Shown: piece by piece, positions 34,053-44,873 of the stretch
Position numbering within the stretch: position 1 is the stretch's first letter
How the letters are laid out: each line of letters opens with the position of its first letter
Source of the DNA: Allomyces arbusculus
Lineage: Eukaryota; Blastocladiomycota; Blastocladiomycetes; Blastocladiales; Blastocladiaceae
Direction: 5' to 3'
NCBI GenBank assembly: GCA_027604705.1
Contig: JADHYV010000040.1
Coordinates: 67,007-131,006, forward strand
Length of the DNA: 64,000 nucleotides
The notes under the pieces: generated by a model
Told to the model about the DNA's origin: nothing
Databases searched by the model: none
Seen by the model: only the letters and a program-made list of their open reading frames with translations
Position numbers and translations under genes: made by a program

Positions 34053-35219
34053 ATGGCCCTGGACCAAGCACGCTTTGCGATTCACGAATGGGAACACGGC
34101 TCCAAGAAAGGCGTTCGCATCGCCATCGTCCCAGATGGCGACGACATGACGCGCATGCCCAAGCCCGTCAAGACAGAAAAAATCGCGCCTTATCAACCAG
34201 GATGGATCGACCCGACGACCACCACGTTCTTTGACGTTCCGCGCGCCCTCAACGCTGTTCTCGCGGGATCGCACGTTATGACGGCCATTTTCGAAATGAC
34301 TGGGTCGGGCGACAATCGCAAACCGTCTGGGTCCATGGCCATCCACTGTTTGCCGAGCAGCGCGGCACCATGGCGACGACCAGCCGCCGACGCGCAGGCG
34401 CTCGTGCAAGTCCAGAAACGCCCCGGGCGTGACGGGACGGCCGTGACGATATCGGCGCTGGCACGCGCGAACTTGCTCGCTGACCAGGTCACGTACGTGA
34501 ACCAGCAGCGCGCTATAACTGAGGCCGAAAAGGTGGCAAAAAAGTACAAGAAACGGCGTGTCGCGTCGCCTGACCTGCCCCTGTCGTCGCTCCCGCCTGG
34601 TGTCCTAACCAATTGTGTCCCGCCGACGCTACCGCCCGACGTGGCTCCACTGGTTGTGACGGTCCCGCATCTACCTGCATTTTCGCGCATCAATGTGGTG
34701 GTCACGATCCGCGGCCACCGTATCCTCATCACGGAAACGGCGGGTTGGTTCAACAAGCATCTCGAGTGGGAAGCACGATTGCTCTACCCAAACTACCCGC
34801 TCGACCAGGCGGCGGCCACGCGTGCATCGAGCCCGCCAATTGAGGGCACGCACTATACGCTCCTGATGCGGCACTACGAGCTGCAGCCGTGTTGCGCGTG
34901 TTGCTGCCCCGCCGCATGCTGCGAATGCTTTGGCGGCGGCGGAGATAATTCGCGACTCGTCATCAAGCTCGCGCTGGTTCGTGCGCTCGAGTCGGCCGTG
35001 GCACCGGGACTCGTCGCCAACGGTCCCGCTGCAACAGCAGCAGCCAACACAGCAACCGCGACGGGCGACGAGATCGCGCTCACGCTGATCGCGATTGCGC
35101 CCGCCGTCAACCTGGTCATTGTTCAACGAAAGGCGTGGGTAATCATTATTCCGTGCGCGCTGCTCACGCTGGCGGGCGTGATTGTGCAGCTTGTGTTCAA
35201 ATTCATCGTCAATAAATGA
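34053..35219 (+). CDS. Unknown Cys-cluster membrane protein, tandem copy 3
   Basis: This is a single intact exon of 388 residues starting MALDQARFAIHEWEHGSKK. It shows the same blocks as copy 1: GDDMTRMPKPV, APYQPGWIDPTTTTFFDVP, GSHVMTAIFEMTGSG, KRPGRDGTAVTISALARANL, EAEKVAKKYKKRR, INVVVTIRGHRILITETAGW, LYPNYPLDQ and THYTLLMRHYELQPCC, then the Cys cluster CCACCCPAACCECFGGGG. The C-terminus is hydrophobic (AWVIIIPCALLTLAGVIVQL) with a short KFIVNK end. An alternative start upstream in the same frame (33984) would add residues not shared with copy 1, so 34053 is preferred. Function is unknown. Confidence 0.82.
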   Translation: MALDQARFAIHEWEHGSKKGVRIAIVPDGDDMTRMPKPVKTEKIAPYQPGWIDPTTTTFFDVPRALNAVLAGSHVMTAIFEMTGSGDNRKPSGSMAIHCLPSSAAPWRRPAADAQALVQVQKRPGRDGTAVTISALARANLLADQVTYVNQQRAITEAEKVAKKYKKRRVASPDLPLSSLPPGVLTNCVPPTLPPDVAPLVVTVPHLPAFSRINVVVTIRGHRILITETAGWFNKHLEWEARLLYPNYPLDQAAATRASSPPIEGTHYTLLMRHYELQPCCACCCPAACCECFGGGGDNSRLVIKLALVRALESAVAPGLVANGPAATAAANTATATGDEIALTLIAIAPAVNLVIVQRKAWVIIIPCALLTLAGVIVQLVFKFIVNK

Positions 35220-35863
35220 GGAGATGAGGAGAAGGGTTTGGCTCCTGCCCGTTCGTTTGGTGCGGGCTTCCGCGATATCCCGCGCCGGTCCGCAGCCGTG
35301 TTGGCACTGAGCTGGTTGGATGGGCTCTTCTTGTCATCCTCCACCGTGCGCTCCACCGTGCGCTCCCCGTGCGCTCTGTTGGCTTCGACGGCCATCGCAG
35401 TCAAACAGGCCTCTGGGCGCGCAATGGCCGCACGCTCGCACACATTGCAGGAGCCGAAGGCAGGCAGTTTCCAGCAGGATGAAGGCTCGCGCGGCGCGGG
35501 CGCAGTGGCGCAGGTGGCGCACAGCATTGATGGAATCAGACAGTCCCTGGCCCCGGCCATCTCACCTGTTGCAGCGCCCCGCAGCCGGCGTCCCCGCACC
35601 TCCAACTTTTCTCGACGTTTTGGCCCCCGCCCGCGCCTGCCCTGCACGCGTGCCCGTTTGCGCTTCCTTCTCTCCTGCACGCGCGCGCACTCTCCCCCGC
35701 ACGCGCACCGTTTGCTGCTTGCTTGCCGGGCGCGCACCCGTCATCAACTTGATTCGACCTTCGCACACGCCTCCAACGCTCGGCCCGTGTTTGAACGGCG
35801 CAACCGAGCCGCCTGTGCTGATCACCCGTCGACCTGACCACGCACGGCCAAGTCGCCGTCGCC
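35220..35863. other. Intergenic, before the ectodomain-SH3 gene
   Basis: This stretch is 644 bp and very CG-rich towards the right, with pyrimidine/CGCGCA-rich runs. A small duplication, CCGTGCGCTCCACCGTGCGC, lies near 35342-35361. There is no convincing ORF. A 5' exon carrying a signal peptide for the next gene could be hidden here. Confidence 0.45.
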
Positions 35864-37599
35864 ATGTCGATCCCGGCCGCGTTTACGAGCAAAAAGTGCA
35901 GCGCCGACGGCCTGCCCGAACCGGGACTGCTCATCCGCAACACCGCGGGCCAGCCCGAGTGCGGCAAGCTGAACCCCAACTCAACGTGTCTCGCTGACCA
36001 GGTAACGAATGATGCGGCCCTCACCGCTCTTTTCTAAACGCTCCGCAGCGGCTGACCCTTCCTTTTCCGCCTGGTTAGTGCTGCTCGCCGAGCGGGTTTT
36101 GCGGCCCGTTCGGTTCCAACGGCGTCTACAATGAGGGCGGAAAGGTCGTGTCCAAGGACGAGGCCGTGGCGCTCTACTGCACCGACAAGTCGCAGGGCGA
36201 CTGGCGTGACTGGAAGTCGGCGGGCCAGTGCACCGACACAGGCGTGCGGTACCCGGCGGGACCCGACGCGCCGCCACTCGTTGTGCCCAAGAAGTCAACG
36301 TCGACGACCAAGTCGAGCACGTCTACCGCAACATCGGCCGCGACCTCGGCGGCTGGGAGCACGAGTAGTCCGACGGCGACGCCACTTCCCGCTGACACTG
36401 GCAGCGGCGGCGTCAGTGTCGGCATGATTGCTGGGATTCTCGTTGGCGTGATCGCTGCCGCGGCTGTTGCGGTTTACCTGTTCGTGGCGATGCGGCGCAA
36501 GCGGATGAAGAAGGAGGAGCAGCAGCACAGCGGCAAGGACATTCTGCAGGAAATTAACGCCATGCCCAACGTGATCACGGTCGACACCGACCACCACCAC
36601 GACCCGACCAGCCACGGCGATTTGTCGAGCAACCGCGCAAGCGCGCACAACTTCGAAGAGGACCGGATGGCGCTCAACCCCGCGTTGCCTGCTCTCCTCC
36701 TCCCAGGCAACGACTCGGGCTCGCGACCGATCTCGACAGCGACCTCGACAGCTCCGGGCGATGCGCGGATGTCGCACCTGACCTCGCGCAAGCAGCGCAC
36801 CGCGAGTCTGCAGGCACTGTCGGTCACTTCCGCGCCTGAACCGAGCCGCACGCCGTCGCCCGCTCCGGCGTCGCCCGTGGGGCTCGACCGGGCCGGCACT
36901 GTGCGGTCGACGACCGCGCACGTCGGCACGCCCACCACACCGGCTCCGGCGCAAGACCCAGCGCGACTGTACCTCCCGCCGCTCCCGCCGATTCACGGCA
37001 ACGACGCCGTCAGTCCTACCGGTGCTCAAGAGCGCCCGCTCTCTGCGTCGCCGCTTGACCACGGCGACTCGGACCTGTACTTGCCCCCCGCGGTCCCGCT
37101 CGCGCCGCCCGCCCAGCTGCAGACGGAGCCGAGCCCGGGAATTTCACTGCAGCTGCCCGAAGCAACGCTGCCGCGCCTCTCGACCCTGACACGGCCCACG
37201 TCGATGCTGCAACCCGTCCCCGCGTCGGCGGCCGGAGCCCCGGCACTTGCGCGGTTCACGCGCGCGCTTGAGTCGGGTGCGATGATTACGGGCCCGCGGC
37301 GGTGCGCGCACGCGCTGAACCCAACGAACCCGGACGAGTTGCGGCTCGACGTCGGGGATATGGTCGAGGTCATGCGCGTGTTCGGGGACGCGTGGGCGTT
37401 GGGTAAAGTCGCTGCGCGCGGGGACGCGGAAGGGTTTTTCCCGCTGGCCGTACTGGAGCCGGAAGGAGATGAGGTCTTGCTCGCTCTGCATGCTGATTTG
37501 GTGGGCGCCGCGAGTGTGGCGGCGTCGACGGAGACGACGGTGGGGACGTCGTCGGGGCTCGGGCGCACCGCGAGTTTGGCGCGACGCAGTCAGTGGTGA
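35864..37599 (+). CDS. Type I membrane protein: Cys-rich ectodomain, TM, cytoplasmic SH3
   Basis: Exon 1 is 35864-36001, the intron 36002-36078, and exon 2 36079-37599 (552 residues). The ectodomain has KKCSADGLPEPGLLIRN, QPECGKLNPNSTCLADQ, CCSPSGFCGPFGSNG, DEAVALYCTDKSQGDWRDWK, and then TGVRYPAGPDAPPLVVP. A Ser/Thr-rich stalk leads to one membrane segment (VSVGMIAGILVGVIAAAAVA) with MRRKRMKKEE. About 250 Pro/Ser-rich residues precede a C-terminal SH3-like domain: RRCAHALNPTNPDELRLDVG, DMVEVMRVFGDAWALGKV, AEGFFPLAVLEPEGDE. The SH3 core (GD...V; GFFP) is visible, but the usual ALYDY is replaced by AHALNP. In fungi, membrane SH3 proteins often act in cell-surface sensing or fusion (Fus1, Sho1); that role here is inference. 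No signal peptide is visible at this ATG. Confidence 0.72.
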
Positions 37600-37839
37600 G
37601 TGGAGGGCGGTGAAATCTTTAGAATGTTTTGCGGGGCGATATCTTGTAGAGGTTTTTGCAAGCCATGGTTGCTGTTTTGTTTTGATAATACAACTTGTCG
37701 TTCTTGTCCACCCATCTATATTGTGCGCCGGCCAGTGACGAGAAGCCTGGCGGGTGTACAGTTTCTGCACGATATGGTACAAAACGTAAATACAAAACGC
37801 GCGACGCGCCAAGCGATTTTCGCAAACCGCCCACCGGCC

Positions 37840-40800
37840 CTAGATCCACGCGTCGAACCGACGAATGTAGAAGTGCTTGATCGTCTGCGCCATGGCCATA
37901 TAGGCCACAATCAGCAGGGCCATCCACGGCCAGTACGACGGCGGCGGCGGGACCATGCCAAGCACACTTGCGACTGCCGGAATGTAAGGCAACGAGCAAC
38001 CAATCACGCACATGACGGCCAAGGTCATAGCCACGGGTCGTGCGGGCCTCGACTGAATGAACGGCAACTTGGTCGTACGCAGCACCGGAATCACGGCCAT
38101 TTGCATGACGACGGCCCACAGGTACCAGGTCGTCTGCGCCTGAGCCACGTCCGTGGGCTCGTCCCCGCGGTACTTGAAAAAGTACTGGTTGAGCGAGAAA
38201 ATGGCCACGTCCGTGAGCGACGACAGCGGGCCGACGCAGACCATGAACCGGGCAATGTCGGTCGCGATCCACTGCCGCGGCTGCTCGAGATACTCGGGGT
38301 CCATGGTATCCCACGGGATCGAGATTTGCGAAATGTCGTAAATGATATTCGCAGTCAGGAGCTGCACGGCCGACATGGGCAGGTATGGCAGCCACGCGGC
38401 GGCGATTAGGACCGAAAATGTGTTGCTGAAATTTCCGGCACACGTCATCTTGATGTACTTGAGCGTGTTACCCGCGGTTCGTCGGCCCTTGACGACCGCG
38501 TCGAGCAGGACCGCAAGCGATTTTTCGAGCAAGATCACGTCGGCTGATTCCTTGGCGACGATGGTGCCCGTGTCGACGGAGACGCCGACGTCGGCGTGCT
38601 TGAGGGCCATCGCGTCGTTGATTCTTTTGGAGTGTGGGACAAAGCCCGAGTCAGTGTGGCCCATGAACGAGAAGTGTGAGCGTGAAAAAGCGCAACGCAC
38701 CCATCACCGAGAAATCCGACCGACATGCCTGCATCCTTCTGCAGACTCTCCACCACGTCCACCTTTTGGAACGGTGACAGCTTGGCAAACACGGTCCCGC
38801 GGCGACACGCAGCCGCAAACTGGCGCGGCCCCATACTCGCCAACTGCGCCCCCGTGAAGACATGTTCTGTCGCGATCCCGACCGCCTCGCAAACGCGCAA
38901 CGTAACGGAAATATTGTCTCCAGTTAACACCTTAACGGCAACCCCCTTGGCTAGCAGCCCCTGGACCGCGTCGCGCGCATCGGCCTTCGGCGGATCAAGG
39001 AACGCGAGGAACCCGCGAAACGTCATCCCCGCCTCGTCAGCCGGCGAAAATTGACCGGATTGCTTGTTCGTGGCCTTGGTCGCGAGCCCGAGCACACGCA
39101 GGCCGTCCGTGTTCATGCGCGCCGATCGCGCGAGCAGCGCGTGCCGGTCGGTGTGCGTGAGCGACCGAATCTCACCCTCGTCACCTTCAATCTGCTCGCA
39201 CGCCGCAAGCACCTCTTCCATGGCGCCCTTAGTGATCATAAGGCGCTCGCCGTGGTCGTGCCGGTCGACGACGACGGTCAGGAGCCGCCGCGCGAAATCG
39301 AACGGGATCTCGTCGACCTTAGTCCATTCGGCGAGCACGCGTTCCATGGCGTCAATGTGCGAAGCGTTGGTCGTGGCCTCGTCGACGACGGCGCGGTCGA
39401 GTAGGCTACGCAGACCCGTCTGCAGCTTGGCGTTGAGGTAGGCGTACTGCAGCGCCGATTGGCTGGCGGCGCCCGCCGCGTCGGTGCATTGGAAGACGGC
39501 GACACGATCCTCAGTCAACGTGCCCGTCTTATCGGTACATCTGCAGTTGGAGCGCCAAAACGGTGGGTGAGCGAACCGAATCTGAGAGCAATAAGGAAAC
39601 GGCAGAAGGAGGTGTGCATGGATCGTACAGGACTTGCATGCCGCCCATCGACTGAATCGCGTCGAGGCGCTTGACAATGCACTTCTTGCGCATCATTGAC
39701 ATGGCGCCGCGGGCCAGATTCGCTAGATGAAGATGTTCCACGGGATGCGCAAATAATCTTAGTACCGGGCGGAAATGCTCAGCAATGACGAGAGGAAAGG
39801 TCGAGATTGCGCACCATTCACGATCGCAGGTAACATTTCTGGCGTGAGCCCCACGGCAACGGCCAAACCAAACAGCGCAGCAGCACCCCAGTCGCGGGTA
39901 CTGAGCCCGTTGATGACGATCGTCAACGGGGCCATGATGAACGTGAAACAGAGCTGTCGGTTACGTGATTGTCAAAACGCGCCAGCCCCTCGAACAGAGA
40001 CCAGAACTTGCGTGTACCAAAATGTACGAGACGCGGCGTACGCCGCGCTCGAACGCGTTTAGTCCCGGCATCTCCGTCAACTTTGCTGCCATCTCAGCGA
40101 TATAAGTTTGGTCGCCTGTCGAGACCACGAGCGCCGTGCCCATACCGCTGACCACGGACGTGCCCGCGAACCCGACCGTTGTACGATCGAGCAGTGCCAC
40201 GTCTTCGTCGCGTTCCACTGCTGACGCTGGAACCACGTCTGCGACAGCCAAACTTGTCGCGTCGCGCGGTCTTGGCACCTTTTCCACCGGCACCGACTCG
40301 CCCGTGAGTGCTGCCTGCGTCACAAACAAGTCCCGCGCCTCGAGCACGATTGCATCGCCTGGGAACATGTCACCAGCAGCGAGGACGAGCACGTCGCCAA
40401 CGACAATTTCGGTCACGTTGATGGCCACATCGCGCATCTCGCCCGTTGCATCGGCGCGACGACGCACGGTGGCCGTGGTGCTCGTCATGGCCTGCAACCG
40501 GGTCGCTTCACGCGAAGACCGGTACTCTTGCACGACGCGAATCGCAACAGCGAGCACAGAAACGGCCAGAAGAACCGTCAGCGTTTTCAGATCGCCCGTG
40601 GCGCCGCCAATGGTCGCTAGCACGACGAGAAGCAGGACAAACGGGTGTGCAGCCGCGTTGAGCGTCAGGACCAGCAGACCCGGCGGCTTGCGCAGAGACA
40701 TGACGTTGTTGCCAAACTGCACGGCGCGCACCGCGGCATCCTCGGTCGAGAACCCAGCATGGTCAGCGGGTAGATCGAGCGCGGTTAGGAGGGCTGCGCG

Positions 40801-41368
40801 GTCGTGAATCGTCGCAAGGTGCGCGAGCGAGGGGCCCGCATACTTGGCCACGGCAGCCGACTGCTTGCGTGCAAACAGCCGGTGGAGAAATTTGTGGAGA
40901 ACGTGCGCGGGCCTAAAACGCTTGTGATGAGCCTTGGAGAGTGGCCCGGCACGCACAACATCTGATCCCTGCTGCGGGCGCTGCATACCAATCGATCAAG
41001 GCGTCCACGCGGTCGAAAAACGACGGACGGCGGTCAGCCTGGCAATGGTCACCGCGCGACGGGTCTAGCGCAAGTTCAATGTCGTCCTTGTCATCGTGTT
41101 CATGGGCCCAAGGTCGTTTCTTGTCGAGCAGCGTCGTGCCGGGGTCGTCTGCCTGCGCGCTTGGTGCGGAACGCAAGGGCTTGGCCTCGGCAACCATGGC
41201 GTGACCGCCACCGCTGCTGTGCGCTGCGTCGTGGGTACAATGACGATGCGACCCATCATGGTCGTCACGAGACGCTTGCAGCAAATGTGTTGATTGGTCA
41301 TCTTGTTGTAGTTGTGGTCGTTGGTGCGGACTTGGCGGGTCGGCAGCAGCTTCAGTGTGTGTCGTCAT
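37840..41368 (-). CDS. MgtA/MgtB-type (P3B) Mg2+-transporting P-type ATPase
   Basis: The gene is leftward with several short introns; the last exon (38623-37840) starts inside GDG/INDAM. The N-terminus is long, disordered and His/Asp-rich (start at 41368). Landmarks in order: [96 protein letters not shown]; phosphorylation motif [12 protein letters not shown] (near 39520); [132 protein letters not shown], ending at TAG 37840. The PEMLP, YDISQ.S.PWD.MD and LRT.K.PFIQS motifs are those of bacterial MgtA/MgtB, which import Mg2+. One change is DAM where MgtA has DAP in the hinge. P5-, Ca2+- and Na/K-type pumps lack these motifs. Confidence 0.88.
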
Positions 41369-42436
41369 GGTCGCTACACTAGTGGCTGAGAGCAGCGGGA
41401 ATACAGGCCGGTGCAGCGAGTGATCGCGCGAGTGGAGGGTGAGGGTAGTGTTTAGAGGTCTGGCTGACGGGCACACAAAAGAAGGGACTTTGAGAGGGAC
41501 TTCGAAAGGGACTGCGGCCAAAGACGCGCTTCGGTTTCGTGTGGGAGACATGCAATGTGGGCTGGACCGCGAATGATGCTCTTGTTCCCCGATTCCAGCG
41601 GCAGCCTGAGGGCTAGGCCGAGGTGAAAGCCAAAAATGGCGATGAACCAAAATATCACATTCAAAAACGCTATTGACCTTGCCCAGACCAAGGCGCGGCC
41701 GCGAATGAAAGCGGGTCTGGCCACGACTCTGTCGATATCGTCCATGTGGACGTTCTCCGCCCCTGGCGACTGGAGCAATCCCAAAAGCGCTGTGCCGGCG
41801 CTTGAGCTGCTCTAGACATTCTCTCACAACGCGGGCCACTATCCCGCGAAGCTAAAAACGATCGAACATCGTGCCCTCCGACTGGCTGCAGCCTGGGGTT
41901 GAGACTGCACAATCTGAACCTGCGTCACGACTGCTGGGTGCAACGTGCTGCAAGGACTTTATGGGATTGGGTGCTGTGTTGGGCAGCCTGGCACGTTTTC
42001 GAGGACCCGGCAGGTGGAACACAACAAAAAAGATGCAGAAGCCGCTATCAACTGACCAAAGCATCAGCGGTAGTCGTGTTGTGTTGTCGTTGGCTGCCAG
42101 ATTCACCCTAACAATCCCAAAGTCATTGGTGTGAGGGAGCGTGAGTGAGTGAACACCATTGAGAGAAGAACTACCAGTGTTCAGACACAGTGAACTCGGC
42201 ACTTTTGAAGCCTTGGGTAACGAATGCTTGTTTGTAGTGAAGCGGCCCGTGATGTGGGCGAATTATGACCACACCTTGAAGATTTCATGGATGCTCAGGT
42301 TAGCTGAAAAGGTTGTGGGGAAATGACCGATTGAGATCAACATAAAGCTAAGAAAATGACGCTGTTATACGTCTCCGCACTTTTACAAACAATTCCACTT
42401 GGAGAAAACATTATGCCACCAACCAGCATCAAGGCA
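41369..42436. other. Intergenic between the Mg2+ ATPase start and the tandem-UAS gene
   Basis: This stretch is 1.07 kb, and its left part should hold the ATPase promoter. A minus-strand ORF at 41452-41784 contains a hydrophobic stretch (SIAFLNVIFWFIAIFGFHLG) and could be a 110-residue one-helix membrane protein. There is no homology cue, so it is not called as a gene. The 42.1-42.4 kb part is AT-richer with no signal. Confidence 0.4.
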
Positions 42437-44221
42437 TTACTGATCACCCACTGCAGCCCTATCCGTGGCAAGCGTTCCCGAGCTTGTCGCTTCCGCGTAC
42501 GACGGCAGCGTCCCATGGCTGTCCTGGATACTTGCCATGAGCGCAAGCTGGTAGGCGATTGAGTCAACGACATCTTCTTCTTCTTCTGTTGAGGTACCCC
42601 ACACGGAGGTAGAGTGGCTCATGTGCTTCGAATTAACCGGCAGAGCATGCGACGCAAGAAACGTGTTCACAAAATCGGCAAACAGCTTGGGTCCCTTGAG
42701 TGCAGGCTGCTTGTAGACGGAGCGGCACATGCCGCCTGGAATCAGGGTGCCAATCTGGCCTGACAAGTTTGGGTAAATGGCCACATGCTCCTCGCCCTCC
42801 GGACAAGCAGAGAGTGGCATTTGAATCACGACAAACTTGTCGCGGATCGCGCGGCAAACGGCCTCGTCCCACCAAAAGTTACCCACTTGTGATTCCAGTC
42901 GTGCTGCAACCAGAGCCGGGTCATAAAACTCCACCATGAGCCACATGTGCGCTGATCCCGCCAGATGCTGACCCTACAGTCACAGGCGAGAAAAGACAAG
43001 GTGAGGTGACGCAAGTGGCTGGTGGTTGTACATCAACTTTCGAACGCACCTCGGACAGGGTGCCCCTGAACAGGAACTCGGGTGGCGGCATGAATGTGGT
43101 TTTCGGCTCACCATACGTGGTTGTAACGTCAAGCAAGAACTCGGCCACGTCGTTGGGATCGTTCATGAGACGTGCAGGCCGACGCATTGCTACAGCATGG
43201 GGATTACCACCAATCATGGCAATACACTGACCTGTGCTTGGTTCGTAGACTGCAACATGCTCCTTGTCCGCGCGGTTGGTGGAAATCGTCATCTGGATGA
43301 ACACAAAGTGCTGTTGGACCATATCCTTGACGAATTCGTTGCGCCACACGTCGTAGGATCGTCTCAGTGATTCAAAGTTGGCCTCTGGGTCATAAATGTC
43401 GACGAGAAGCCATTTGCGCGACCGGTACGCGTGTCGCTGAGCCTATATTTCCATGGAGGGAACCGAGATGTGAGTTCACTGCAGGCGATAGTATTGGCGC
43501 TCAGTTCAAACAAAATCATGCGCACCTCCGAGAATGTGCCTGTGAATACGATTTCGACGGGCGGCGAGTACAGTTTGCCCAGTGCACCATAGTCTCGGCC
43601 TGCAAACGGGCACCCAATGCGCAGCGGCGAGACCGGCAATGGTGAGAATGATGTGAGCAGAGGTGCCGATGACGACGAGGACGATGCCTGCAGCTGTGAG
43701 TCCTGCAATGACGGCGTTGAAGAGCAGGACGTGGGAATTGAGTCAGGCAACTGAATTGCCGTGGCGGGAATTTCTGTCGTGAGATTGCCGCCCTCCTCAA
43801 GATTTGCATCCGCCTTCACCACGTCGTGGAGGGGCTCCTTGTCATCCTCCATGGTGTTGGTATCGGCCGTGTGGCGCGATGCAGAGACTTTGTTCTCCGC
43901 GTTCTCCAGATGGTCGTGGGGCCACAAGACAGTCATTTCCGGCCGACTAGGTAACATTGAGCGTTGTTCTGCGTTAGTGCTTTTCGCGTCCATCTGTCGA
44001 GGCACAACAGCATCTGTACTTGTGAAAATAATGGATGCTAACAGGACAGGCGAGAATTGTTGGTCAACAGGCTTGAGATCCAAGAGAAAATCCAAGCGAG
44101 GGCCAAGTGCCGTCTTTATAGTGAAGGATGGACCGGACCGCGTCAGTTCTGCGTCACCTGCCGTGGACTGTTGGCCGTACCACATGTGCAAACTGACGTG
44201 GTACTGTCCTCGGTGTTCCAT
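42437..44221 (-). CDS. Protein with two tandem UAS (UBXN7/FAF-type thioredoxin-fold) domains
   Basis: Exons 44221-43526, 43442-43050 and 42973-42437 are all in phase (about 541 residues). After 220 low-complexity residues, SPPVEIVFTGTFSE starts a UAS module: RKWLLVDIYDPEANFESLRR, DVWRNEFVKDMVQQHFVFIQ, HVAVYEPSTGQCIAMIGG, NDPNDVAEFLLDVTTTYG. A second module starts PPPEFLFRGTLSE and runs HMWLMVEFYDPALVAARLE, WWDEAVCRAIRDKFVVIQMP, HVAIYPNLSGQIGTLIPGG, FADFVNTFLASHAL. In UBXN7 and Ubx5 the same scheme (F.G..E.A...KWLLVN.QD; VW.NE.V...I...FIF.Q; P...I.DP.TG; FL..L..F) follows a UBA and precedes a UBX domain. Neither UBA nor UBX is seen here. UAS domains bind long-chain unsaturated fatty acids or act as adaptors in some members. 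The CxxC of thioredoxins is absent. Each module is preceded by an intron at the same position (after GTxSE), consistent with exon duplication. Confidence 0.68.
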
Positions 44222-44873
44222 GGTTGGGGTGCCAGGGTCGGCTGACGTGGAATTGAAACCCACATCGCTTTTGACGTTGCACCCGAGTTGTCTGGCCCAA
44301 GCTGTCTAGAGTACGAGCGAGGATGTGACTGGTAAGAGTGATGCGCTCCAATGCAGCTGGACCACGTCGTAGGAATACTTTCCACCTCATTCGAAATCGA
44401 GGAAACCGATACTATTACAACTATTGGACTGAATCAATTCCGACATTGTGATTTGCTGGTACTCAGTGTTTGTGTGCGAGTGTGACAATGCAGAAACAGA
44501 ATGAGGCGCACACCACCAATCAAGCAAAATTATAACCTTCAAACGGGAATACTTAATCCATGCATTTCATGATCACCAGGTGCAAAGCGAATGCAAGGCT
44601 GGCAAAAGTAAAAGAATACGCGTATACTGTGGGAAGATATAACAGGTTGTAGTAAACCAAGAGTTGTTACTGGTTGGTGATGGTCATTTATAAATCTTTC
44701 AAGCCGCTTCACGCCCCATGCTTGATCGAGACCCAGAGGCAAGGAGACAAGGACAGTTCAAACCATGGATGATAAAAATTGCGCATAAACCCAGAAGCCA
44801 TCTGACGCGCATCGTCCCTCTTGCGCACTCTAGCAGCAAACACATCGCCAAAATCGCACTTAAACGCACTTAA
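44222..44873. other. Intergenic between the two UAS genes
   Basis: This stretch is 652 bp, AT-richer, and without an ORF of interest. It should carry the promoter of the tandem-UAS gene and the terminator of the GTPase-UAS gene. Confidence 0.5.

Noticed and set aside
41452-41784. Possible 110-residue one-helix membrane protein on the minus strand
   Set aside because: It has a hydrophobic stretch but no homology cue or paralogue, and it lies in the ATPase upstream region. Evidence is too weak to call.
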